DNA of 13,955 bases from JAZLIT01 sp045617525 (GTDB lineage: Bacteria > Bacillota > Bacilli > Bacillales_A > Planococcaceae). The stretch is taken from positions 1-13,955 of the forward strand of contig JAZLIT010000035.1 of assembly GCA_045617525.1 (NCBI GenBank), read 5' to 3'. Every line of letters begins with the position of its first letter. Position 1 is the stretch's first letter. Shown in pieces: positions 1 through 6,626 of the stretch. The position numbers and the translations under genes are program-made. Below the pieces are notes generated by a model that did no database searches, had not been told where the DNA came from, and saw nothing but the letters and a program-made list of their open reading frames with translations.

Positions 1-1
1 C

Positions 2-196
2 GATATGGGCTACCATAATGCGCAATTCAACTTTAGACTAGATCCAACGCGCATCGGAGAAATCTTCCAGGGGCAAACGCCAAGTAGAAACGGTGGAACG
101 CTTCAAGTAACGCCCCCACCAGTAGGCTTCCCGGTACCAACGCTACCAGAAATGCCAAATGAGCATAGTCCTGGGCTTAGGGATTTGGAGAATTAG
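2..196 (+). CDS. C-terminal fragment of an unrecognised protein (5' end outside window)
   Basis: An open frame runs in from the window edge to a TAG stop at 194-196. About 64 residues are visible. The first in-window ATG (position 5) has no room for a visible ribosome site, so this is most likely the end of a longer gene. The tail is rich in proline and glycine (TPPPVGFPVP near the middle) and has no hydrophobic segment, which suggests an extended or surface-exposed C-terminus. Its base composition looks richer in G+C than the next gene. It is followed 28 bases later by a strong terminator, which supports it being a real gene end. I do not recognise the family. Confidence 0.55.
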   Translation, partial: DMGYHNAQFNFRLDPTRIGEIFQGQTPSRNGGTLQVTPPPVGFPVPTLPEMPNEHSPGLRDLEN

Positions 197-223
197 GGTT
201 AGGGTTTTAGTAAGTGCAAAATT

Positions 224-270
224 AAAAAGCTTGGAAGAAACCTTATTGAACAAGGCTCTCCAAGCTTTTT
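224..270. terminator. Bidirectional intrinsic terminator between convergent genes
   Basis: A perfect 12-bp stem (224-235 with 259-270, core AAGCTTGG/CCAAGCTT) closes a 23-base loop. It has A-runs on one side and T-runs on the other, so both strands read as stem plus U-tract. It can end the plus-strand gene stopping at 196 and the minus-strand gene stopping at 316. Confidence 0.85.
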
Positions 271-315
271 CTAACTGTTATTTAATTTAAGGCCTCTGTC
301 AGTATAATAAAATGT

Positions 316-828
316 CTACTGATGTTTTCTATAATCAAATTTATCACTAACCACGTTTAAAGTTTTATCTTCAATCTTTAATGTATAATCCTCGACCCAC
401 ATTATATCTAACGCTTTATCTACAAAGTCATAGTAGATCATTTTTTTCTTTCCCGTTTGATTATTAACTACGTCTACTCTTATATCTTTATAATCTAAAA
501 ATCCGGACATATGATATACCTGCGCTTCAAAATCCCCATTTGGAGACTGAAGTGTTTGACCCGGATATCCTTGAGGTAAAAAATTCGGATTATAAATCCA
601 ACTAATCCAAAAAGAAAACGATATTATTCCTAAAATACAGATAGAAACAAATGATTTTTTCGGGAAACCTTTTGATTTCTTACTGATATATTTCACTAAA
701 AATGCTATTGAAAGAAATATTAAAAGCACAATGGTTAAAAAAGTTGAACTTAGTCCCATTAGAACCAATAGATTAAAAAGCGTATTGTTCAAATCATAGC
801 ACCACTCTCTCTCGTTTATTAAAGTCAT
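316..828 (-). CDS. Small membrane protein, DUF5412-like
   Basis: This is a 170-residue protein with two hydrophobic segments (about residues 18-46 and 59-78) joined by a basic loop (KYISKKSKGFPKK), then a soluble C-terminal domain of about 90 residues. That domain starts LPQG, continues SPNGDFEAQVY and ends with an IMWVEDYTLKIEDKTLNV block. This layout (a LP-x-G turn, S-P-x-G, a basic stretch before a W/Y-rich strand, then D-x-W/I-x-WV and a short beta hairpin) recalls the DUF5412 family of Bacillales membrane proteins, which has no known function. The ATG at 828 has no convincing Shine-Dalgarno sequence and a stop lies two codons upstream. An internal start (TTG or the Met in LVLMGL) is possible, so the N-terminus is uncertain. 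It is a monocistronic unit ending at the 224-270 terminator. Confidence 0.65.
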   Translation of the reverse strand: MTLINEREWCYDLNNTLFNLLVLMGLSSTFLTIVLLIFLSIAFLVKYISKKSKGFPKKSFVSICILGIISFSFWISWIYNPNFLPQGYPGQTLQSPNGDFEAQVYHMSGFLDYKDIRVDVVNNQTGKKKMIYYDFVDKALDIMWVEDYTLKIEDKTLNVVSDKFDYRKHQ

Positions 829-932
829 CTGTAATTAGATTAATAATTCAGACGCTTTAATTTACCAGAAAGTTTCTAATCGAACATTGGGGTGTAATAA
901 GTCAAATGGGACCATCCCTAAAAGTCATCAAG

Positions 933-1413
933 CTGCGGTGCAGTTGCTCCTCGACTTTAAATATTTCCATACTAAAAGCCACCCAATTTCTTGGGTGGCT
1001 TTGCTAATGTTTTTTGTGCTCCTGCGGTCTGGCGGCACGCCAGATCCTCGTCGCAAACACCAGCCTTGCTATCGCAAGAGACTTCTGCGGTACAGTTGTT
1101 CCTCGACTTTAAATGTTTTTACACTAAAAGCCACCCAATTGCTTGGGTGGCTTTGCTAATGTTTTTTGTGCTCCTGCGGTCTGGCGTATGCACGCCAGAT
1201 CCTCGTCGCAAACGCCAGCCTTGCTATCGCAAGAGACTTCTGCGGTACAGTTGTTCCTCGACTTTAAATGTTTTTATACTAAAAGCCACCCAATTGCTTG
1301 GGTGGCTTTGCTAATGTTTTTTGTGCTCCTGCGGTCTGGCGGTACGCCAGATCCTCGTCGCAAACACCAACTTTGCTAGCGCAAAAAATTCCTGCGGTGC
1401 AGTTGCTCCTCGA
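933..1413. repeat. Tandem array of three ~152-155 bp structured repeats plus a partial fourth
   Basis: The units are 933-1084 (152 bp), 1085-1239 (155 bp) and 1240-1391 (152 bp); a fourth fragment (1392-1413) repeats the first 22 bases. All begin CTGCGGT(G/A)CAGTTG. Each full unit contains three inverted repeats: hairpin A, a 12-bp stem AAAGCCACCCAA/TTGGGTGGCTTT (975-1002, 1127-1154, 1282-1309); hairpin B, TCTGGCG/CGCCAGA with a loop of 3 or 6 bases; and hairpin C, CTTGC/GCAAG (1065-1078, 1220-1233), which becomes TTTGC/GCAAA at 1372-1385, a paired change. Units 1 and 4 share the GTGCAGTTGCTCC variant while units 2 and 3 share GTACAGTTGTTCC. The array begins 15 bases beyond the guaA stop. Open frames across it arise from the repeat itself and are not credible genes. 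The unit length resembles bcr1-type mobile repeats of the Bacillus cereus group, but I see no sequence identity. Confidence 0.9.
1282..1309 (-). terminator. Hairpin A of the guaA-proximal repeat, probable guaA transcription end
   Basis: Read on the minus strand this is a 12-bp stem with a GCAA tetraloop, followed by TTTTAGTATAAAAAC. The U-run is short, so termination may be partial at each copy. Two further copies (1127-1154 and 975-1002) lie downstream in the guaA direction. No other hairpin lies between the guaA stop at 1428 and the array, so the repeats are the best candidates for the guaA 3' end. Confidence 0.5.
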
Positions 1414-1427
1414 AATTTGGTTGGTGT

Positions 1428-2978
1428 TCACTCCCACTCAATAGTAGCTGGTGGCTTAGAAGTGATGTCATACAGTACGCGGTTTACGTGTTTTACTTCA
1501 TTTACAATACGTACAGAGATCTTCTCAAGCACGTCATAAGGGATACGTGCCCAGTCTGAAGTCATACCGTCGATTGATGTTACGCCGCGGATACCAATTG
1601 CGTAGTCGTACGTACGGCCATCGCCCATTACGCCTACTGAACGGATATCAGGTAATACTGTGAAGTACTGCCAGATTTCGCGATCTAGTCCAGCTTTAGC
1701 GATTTCGTCACGTAGGATGAAATCAGATTCGCGAACGATTTCTAATTTCTCTTCTGTAATTGCGCCAAGTACGCGGATTCCTAGACCTGGGCCTGGGAAT
1801 GGTTGACGCCATACGATTTTCTCGTCTAAGCCTAGCTCTAGACCTAAAGCACGTACTTCGTCTTTAAATAACGTTTTTAATGGTTCAATTAATTTAAACT
1901 GCATATCTTCAGGTAATCCACCTACGTTATGGTGAGATTTGATTGTTTGTGCAGTTGCTGTACCTGATTCAATAATGTCAGTGTAAAGTGTTCCTTGTGC
2001 TAAGAAATCCATACCATCTAATTTCGATGCTTCTTCATCAAATACATAGATGAATTCGTTACCGATAATTTTACGTTTTTGTTCTGGATCAGAAACGCCA
2101 GCTAATTTGCTCATGAAGCGTTCACGTGCATCAATTTTGATTAAGTTCATATCGAAATCTTCAGTGAAAGTTTTCATAACTTGCTCAACTTCGCCTTTAC
2201 GGTTTAAGTTGTGATCCACAAACATACATGTTAATTGATCGCCGATTGCTTTATGGATTAATACAGCTACAACTGAAGAGTCTACGCCGCCTGATAATGC
2301 ACAAAGAACCTTTTTATCGCCAACTAATTCACGAATTTTTGCGATTTCGATTTCCACGAAGTTCGCCATAGACCAGTCGCCTTTAGCTTCACATACTTCA
2401 AATACGAAGTTGCGTAGTAAGTCGTTACCGTATACAGAGTGACGTACTTCTGGGTGGAATTGAACTGCATAGAATTTACGAGACGTATCTGCCATAGCCG
2501 CGATTGGGCAAGCTGCACTTGTAGCGATTACTTCAAAGCCTGCTGGCACTTCAGTAACGTGGTCACCATGGCTCATCCATACGATATGATCTGTTGGCAG
2601 ACCTTTAAATAATTTATTTTCAGCTGTTACATTGATTTCTGCTTTACCGTATTCACGTGTTTGGGCACCTTCAACATTACCACCTTGAGTATGCGCCATT
2701 AACTGCATACCATAGCAAATACCTAAGATTGGAAGTCCTAATTCAAAAATCGCTGGGTCAACATGGAATGCCGTTTCATCATAAACTGAATTCGGACCAC
2801 CAGAAAATACGATACCAGCGACATTCATTTCTTTAATTTCTTCTGCAGTAGTTGTGTGAGGAAGTAATTCTGAGAACACGCCAAACTCACGTATACGACG
2901 CGTAATTAACTGGTTAAATTGGCTTCCGAAATCAAGAACGACAATTTTTTCTTGCTCTTTTAATAAAGGAGTTAACAC
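1428..2978 (-). CDS. guaA: GMP synthase (glutamine-hydrolysing)
   Basis: GuaA converts XMP, glutamine and ATP to GMP in the cytoplasm, the last step of guanylate synthesis. The N-terminal class I glutamine amidotransferase domain carries the nucleophile in GICYGMQ (Cys88) and the His-Glu pair in FHPE (His175, Glu177). The ATP-pyrophosphatase domain has the PP-loop SGGVDSS (about 229-235). The C-terminal dimerisation/XMP-binding domain ends TSKPPATIEWE, as is normal for the family. The frame opens with a GTG at 2987, but that codon lies inside the Shine-Dalgarno sequence. AAGAGGTGG is followed by five A residues and a second GTG at 2978, so I place the start there (516 residues). The gene has its own promoter and a guanine riboswitch leader (3023-3235), so it is transcribed apart from the upstream tgpA operon. 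The 3' end runs into the repeat array. Confidence 0.97.
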   Translation of the reverse strand: MLTPLLKEQEKIVVLDFGSQFNQLITRRIREFGVFSELLPHTTTAEEIKEMNVAGIVFSGGPNSVYDETAFHVDPAIFELGLPILGICYGMQLMAHTQGGNVEGAQTREYGKAEINVTAENKLFKGLPTDHIVWMSHGDHVTEVPAGFEVIATSAACPIAAMADTSRKFYAVQFHPEVRHSVYGNDLLRNFVFEVCEAKGDWSMANFVEIEIAKIRELVGDKKVLCALSGGVDSSVVAVLIHKAIGDQLTCMFVDHNLNRKGEVEQVMKTFTEDFDMNLIKIDARERFMSKLAGVSDPEQKRKIIGNEFIYVFDEEASKLDGMDFLAQGTLYTDIIESGTATAQTIKSHHNVGGLPEDMQFKLIEPLKTLFKDEVRALGLELGLDEKIVWRQPFPGPGLGIRVLGAITEEKLEIVRESDFILRDEIAKAGLDREIWQYFTVLPDIRSVGVMGDGRTYDYAIGIRGVTSIDGMTSDWARIPYDVLEKISVRIVNEVKHVNRVLYDITSKPPATIEWE

Positions 2979-3022
2979 TTTTTCCACCTCTTTGTATTAT
3001 TTAAAAGTTGCCATATTTACAG

Positions 3023-3058
3023 AAAAACGCGCAGAAAAATAAATTTTTCACACGCGTT
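3023..3058 (-). terminator. Riboswitch-controlled intrinsic terminator in the guaA leader
   Basis: On the minus strand, AACGCG (3058-3053) pairs with CGCGTT (3031-3026), and an inner GAAAAA (3049-3044) pairs with TTTTTC (3039-3034). The stem is followed by TTTTTCTGT. It lies between the aptamer and the guaA ribosome site, where an attenuator is expected. I could not identify by eye a clear antiterminator linking it to the aptamer's P1 strand. Confidence 0.85.
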
Positions 3059-3079
3059 CATTCTATCTTTGTTCAAGCA

Positions 3080-3113
3080 AATAGACCTGTCCCACAAAGA
3101 GACACGACCTATT
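3080..3113 (-). other. Leader hairpin between aptamer and terminator
   Basis: Immediately after aptamer stem P1, AATAGGTC (3113-3106) can pair with GGTCTATT (3087-3080), allowing two G-U pairs. TGTC (3104-3101) then pairs with GACA (3091-3088) across a one-base bulge. It is part of the expression platform and may act as a spacer or pausing hairpin; its role is inferred from position only. Confidence 0.5.
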
Positions 3114-3114
3114 C

Positions 3115-3187
3115 ACCACCATAGATAAGTTATTTAAGGTAACTTAGTAGAAACATCTGAACCGTATTATCAGACCTATATGAAGGC
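3115..3187 (-). ncRNA. Purine riboswitch aptamer, guanine type, controlling guaA
   Basis: The minus strand folds as the purine aptamer three-way junction. P1 pairs 3187-3180 (GCCTTCAT) with 3122-3115 (ATGGTGGT), with one U-U mismatch. P2 is GTCTGA (3175-3170) with TCAGAT (3160-3155), capped by L2 TAATACGGT. J2/3 is GTTTCTAC (3154-3147), the family's signature. P3 is a perfect 7-bp stem TAAGTTA/TAACTTA (3146-3140 and 3132-3126) capped by CCTTAAA. The L2 GG (3163-3162) and L3 CC (3139-3138) needed for the kissing-loop contact are present. J3/1 reads TCTAT, with C at 3124 in the position that pairs with the ligand (C74 in xpt numbering), which specifies guanine rather than adenine. L3 has T where the consensus usually has G. 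The expected behaviour is that guanine binding favours the 3023-3058 terminator and lowers guaA transcription. Confidence 0.93.
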
Positions 3188-3206
3188 ATACTTATATTTT
3201 TTCTAA

Positions 3207-3235
3207 ATTCTACTCTTTGTCACTAGTAAAATCAA
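3207..3235 (-). promoter_or_regulatory. Sigma-A-type promoter of the guaA riboswitch leader
   Basis: TTGATT (3235-3230) and TAGAAT (3212-3207) are separated by exactly 17 bases on the minus strand. The predicted start, near 3200, lies about 13 bases before the aptamer. The -35 box overlaps the tgpA stop codon (3234-3232), so the promoter sits at the very end of the upstream operon. Confidence 0.7.
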
Positions 3236-5424
3236 CCTATAGAGCGATTGATTAAATATTCCCAACTTTCTTTCATTTCTTCATACTCGGTTTCATCGAA
3301 GTTTTTACTATAAACCAAGCGTTCATACGCACTCGTTAACTTGCTCATATCATCCGTCCCAAAATGAGCATCAACCCTAGCAGCATAAGCTTGTAGCGTC
3401 TGACCCTGCGCGCGTTTCAATCCATCGCTAGCAAGTTGTTTCAACAATCGTTCATAGGACATTACATAGTTTTTACGTGTTGCACCTTGTTTACGATTTT
3501 GTTGAATATAATATTTAGGCAACCACTTTTTACGTAGGCTATATGCAAGTAAAGCTACAATCGCTAATATCGCAATTAAAGTAGGCAATATAATTTTTAG
3601 CCACTTCAAAATCCCAGATTCTTTTCCAACTACAGGAGTAGGTTGCTCTTCAAGTATTTGCTCTTTAGGCTCTTCCTTGTCAGCCTCTAAAGGATCTTCC
3701 TCCTCCTCTTGCAATAACTCATCGTTCTCTGTGTCCCCTGAAAGATCATAATCAATGTCGGCAGGATTTGAGTAACCAATTGTCGGCTCAAATGGTACCC
3801 AACCAATACCTTCAATATAAGCCTCTACCCACGAATGGGCTTCGTTATTCGAAATTTCATAAAGCGAGCGTCCACCTTCATACGTTTCGATAATATCCCC
3901 AGTCACAAACCCCTTCACCCAGCGCGCCGGAATATCAACAGCACGTAGCATGACGACCATTGATGTAGAAAAGTTATCGCAGTAACCAGCCTTCGTGTCG
4001 AATAAAAATTGATCGACATAATCTTGATCATTACCCGGAACGGCTACATCTTGCGTTTGATATCTGAATCCATTATTCGAAAAATAATTCTCAATCGCTC
4101 GCGCTTTATCATATACACTTGAACGCGTAGTCGTAATCTCCTCGGCTAAATCTCTTACCCGTTGCGGCAGCGTATCAGGAAGATCTAAATACCTCGACTC
4201 AACCATTGTGTTACCCTCAACTGGAGCCGCTTTTAAATCGGTAAAGCTATAGCTGGGCTCGCTAAAATTCACATCGTAAAAAATTGGACTTTGCGTCATA
4301 AGTTGATTTTCCAAGTACATTTTCTCTGTTAATGCATCTACTTGTATTTCGGCGTTATCCATCGAATTCTTTGACGCATCAAAATTGATTAATCCATATG
4401 GTTGTAGCAAAAAGGCATGCTTCGATAAGTTTGTGATCGTTGCGATTTCCGCATCTTCAGCAGCTCCAACATTTATCGAATGCTCAATTTCAAGGGACTG
4501 CGGATATGTTGCTGTATGTGCACCCTTTGAAGAATTAAACCAACCTTTTGAAGTATACGTATCCTTCGTTTCTACACGCCAATATTGCTTACGTAATGTA
4601 TTAACTTCAAATACAACCGTATCGTCCGCAATAAACGCACCACCTAGATGTTCATCATTATCCCCATAGCCAACTTTTTTGGAAGATCCGATACCCGAGC
4701 CATTCCCCATAGAAGTTCCATTACCGAAATTCTCGAAATACCCAACTGGATCTGGCCACTGCGGTGCAGCTTTTGGAAGCATTAATGCAACTACACCTGC
4801 AAACCCGATAAATAATACGATTGGAATCATATATCTTAATATTTTTTGCCAATCAACTAAAATGCTTCGCTTTAAAACAAATCGCTTCACAAATAACAGC
4901 GACATCACCAACAATCCAATGAGAAGCACCTTAACAATTGCAATTTCTCCATTATAGTCACTCAGCGTATCTAACATTGCGATAAAGAACACCGTTATCA
5001 CTAAGAAATAAAAAATTGACATGCGTACCGTAACCCAGTGATGAATTAAATAAACGAGCATCCAAATTAGCACGAAGAATAAAAATGTGCGGAAGCCATC
5101 CGTCATTAAGCCCCACTGCGAATTCGTAATCGCCTCGTAATTTACTGTTATCTCCGTCTTAAAAAACTCCATAACAGTTAGCTCTGTTCGATTATAGACA
5201 CTCTCTATAAACCATCCGATAAACAATAATTTACTTGCCCACACCGCAATAAAAGGCAAATCGAATAATTTCACCGCTAAACAGAGCGCAATAAATAACG
5301 AAAACAACCAGAAGTAGCCCGTGCCCGTTAATTCCATAATCGGCTTTAACCACTCTTGCAGAATGAAGAAAATTAATACATATAAAATCGCCTGTTCAAA
5401 AGAATTCAAATAACCTCGACTCAC
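3232..5424 (-). CDS. tgpA: TgpA-type membrane transglutaminase-fold protein (DUF3488/DUF4129)
   Basis: This is a 730-residue multi-pass protein. About seven hydrophobic segments lie within residues 8-217, followed by a large extracytoplasmic region (about 218-605). That region contains a transglutaminase core with Cys482 (AGYCDNF), His530 (EAHSWVEAY) and Glu546 (WVPFEPT). A very acidic linker (about 560-595), a further transmembrane helix (about 607-629) and a cytoplasmic DUF4129-like tail complete it. The third catalytic position is Glu, where Pseudomonas TgpA has Asp in a DPT motif. The GTG start at 5424 follows GGAGGTGGGG and overlaps the DUF58 stop by four bases (GTGA), implying translational coupling. 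It is the last gene of a moxR-DUF58-tgpA operon, a widely conserved trio. The substrate is unknown; cell-envelope peptidase or cross-linking activity is a family-level guess. The symbol is used by homology to the family. Confidence 0.9.
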   Translation of the reverse strand: MSRGYLNSFEQAILYVLIFFILQEWLKPIMELTGTGYFWLFSLFIALCLAVKLFDLPFIAVWASKLLFIGWFIESVYNRTELTVMEFFKTEITVNYEAITNSQWGLMTDGFRTFLFFVLIWMLVYLIHHWVTVRMSIFYFLVITVFFIAMLDTLSDYNGEIAIVKVLLIGLLVMSLLFVKRFVLKRSILVDWQKILRYMIPIVLFIGFAGVVALMLPKAAPQWPDPVGYFENFGNGTSMGNGSGIGSSKKVGYGDNDEHLGGAFIADDTVVFEVNTLRKQYWRVETKDTYTSKGWFNSSKGAHTATYPQSLEIEHSINVGAAEDAEIATITNLSKHAFLLQPYGLINFDASKNSMDNAEIQVDALTEKMYLENQLMTQSPIFYDVNFSEPSYSFTDLKAAPVEGNTMVESRYLDLPDTLPQRVRDLAEEITTTRSSVYDKARAIENYFSNNGFRYQTQDVAVPGNDQDYVDQFLFDTKAGYCDNFSTSMVVMLRAVDIPARWVKGFVTGDIIETYEGGRSLYEISNNEAHSWVEAYIEGIGWVPFEPTIGYSNPADIDYDLSGDTENDELLQEEEEDPLEADKEEPKEQILEEQPTPVVGKESGILKWLKIILPTLIAILAIVALLAYSLRKKWLPKYYIQQNRKQGATRKNYVMSYERLLKQLASDGLKRAQGQTLQAYAARVDAHFGTDDMSKLTSAYERLVYSKNFDETEYEEMKESWEYLINRSIG

Positions 5425-6626
5425 GGTTTCCCCACCTCCAGTAGTGCACGTGAGAACATCGCCTCTGTTATATAAATGATCTTATTTTGACCTGCAAACC
5501 GTTTACTATAATCCACTTGCTTAAATTGTTCTTCTGAAACAACTACAAAACAAAGAATAGCGCGGGCATATTTGGCACCGCTCATTAATAATTTTTCAAG
5601 CTCCCTATCCACACGACTTGTCACAATCATAGCTACAGAGCGGTTGACTAACTGATGCTCGGCTTGAATCGCATGTTCGATTAATGTCGTTACATCATCC
5701 ATTTGCGTAGTAGCTAAGTATTGCATCACACGGTCTAGTTGACTCTCCGTTCGAATAAGTGGATACATTTTCCGTTCACTACCTGAAGTGAAAAACGACA
5801 ACTCCGCTCTATTTTGAACACCAATCTTCAGCAACGAGGCCGCTAAATCTATTGCCCCTTCAAAATCGGGCTGTACACCTTTATCTAAATACAACACTAA
5901 ACTTTGCGCTTGGATATCCTCAAATTCCTTCGTACGTAGCTCGCCATTTTTTGCAAATGACTTCCAATGTATCCAAGAAAAGCGATCACCCGGCTCATAT
6001 TTACGCACGCCTGTCGCCATTGTCGTATCTTTAATAAGAGAACGGCGCACATTTGTATTGCCTTGGTCATATTGTAAATTCACTTGAGCGTACGTGACAT
6101 CCGTAATTTTTGGATAAACGAGGAATAAATCCATCTTCTCCACAAATACATTTTTCTCTACCCAACCAAAAAAGTCCGTTACGACAATTTCAAGTCCATT
6201 CAACACAAACTCACCGCGTGGCACATTACGAAGCTCATATTCCCACTCAAAATTACGTCTAAAGCCCACTAGAAATAAATTATCACTTCGCCCTTCCATA
6301 TGTACTTCCAAATTGGACGTATTCATCTTCTCACGTACCGTTAAAAAGGCGATTGGAAATAGCGTACGATTTCGAAATTGAACTTTGATAATTACTTTAC
6401 CGCCACGTGTAATAAGTTCAGGTTTAATTGTACGCTTTACATCCGTAATCCGAATCGGCATAACCATTAAAACCAGGGAATAAATTGAAAATGGCAAAAT
6501 CGTAAAGAGAATAAACCAACTAACAAATCCACCCTGAAACATTGCAAAGCAAAACATAACAATTAAAAGAAAAAGGAGGCCAACTAATTTTATCAATTGA
6601 ACACCTTTCAGTTTTACCCTATTCAT
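5421..6626 (-). CDS. DUF58 / vWA-like membrane protein of the MoxR operon
   Basis: This is a 401-residue protein. Two transmembrane segments (about 10-30 and 34-55) precede a beta-rich domain of about 100 residues. A DUF58 signature follows at about 207-237 (VRKYEPGDRFSWIHWKSFAK, then LRTKEFE), and then a von Willebrand A-like C-terminal domain. The usual MIDAS DxSxS is replaced by LYLDKG (about 246), so metal binding may be lost. DUF58 proteins are typically encoded beside MoxR ATPases and are thought to act as their membrane-linked partners. The ATG at 6626 overlaps the moxR stop by four bases (ATGA), and the tgpA start overlaps this gene's stop in the same way, so the three proteins are probably made in fixed ratio. 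The ribosome site is weak (AAAGG, far upstream), consistent with dependence on coupling. The exact function is unknown. Confidence 0.9.
   Translation of the reverse strand: MNRVKLKGVQLIKLVGLLFLLIVMFCFAMFQGGFVSWFILFTILPFSIYSLVLMVMPIRITDVKRTIKPELITRGGKVIIKVQFRNRTLFPIAFLTVREKMNTSNLEVHMEGRSDNLFLVGFRRNFEWEYELRNVPRGEFVLNGLEIVVTDFFGWVEKNVFVEKMDLFLVYPKITDVTYAQVNLQYDQGNTNVRRSLIKDTTMATGVRKYEPGDRFSWIHWKSFAKNGELRTKEFEDIQAQSLVLYLDKGVQPDFEGAIDLAASLLKIGVQNRAELSFFTSGSERKMYPLIRTESQLDRVMQYLATTQMDDVTTLIEHAIQAEHQLVNRSVAMIVTSRVDRELEKLLMSGAKYARAILCFVVVSEEQFKQVDYSKRFAGQNKIIYITEAMFSRALLEVGKP

Noticed and set aside
191..210. TTAGGGTTAGGG, resembling a telomere repeat
   Set aside because: Only two copies, overlapping the stop codon of the partial gene; chance in a bacterial sequence.
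846..930. Possible insertion-sequence remnant (GGGACCATCCC and adjoining bases)
   Set aside because: Only a 4-bp inverted repeat and no recognisable transposase peptide in any frame; not enough to call a mobile element.
887..1379. Overlapping plus-strand reading frames encoding similar peptides (MGGFANVFCAPAVW...)
   Set aside because: They arise from the tandem repeat itself; none has a ribosome site, and they run through conserved hairpins. Conservation follows stems, not codons.
2979..2987. GTG at 2987 as the guaA start
   Set aside because: It lies within the Shine-Dalgarno sequence AAGAGGTGG; the GTG at 2978 is correctly spaced. The same reasoning rejects the GTG at 9036 for nadE and the GTG at 8085 for the small basic gene.
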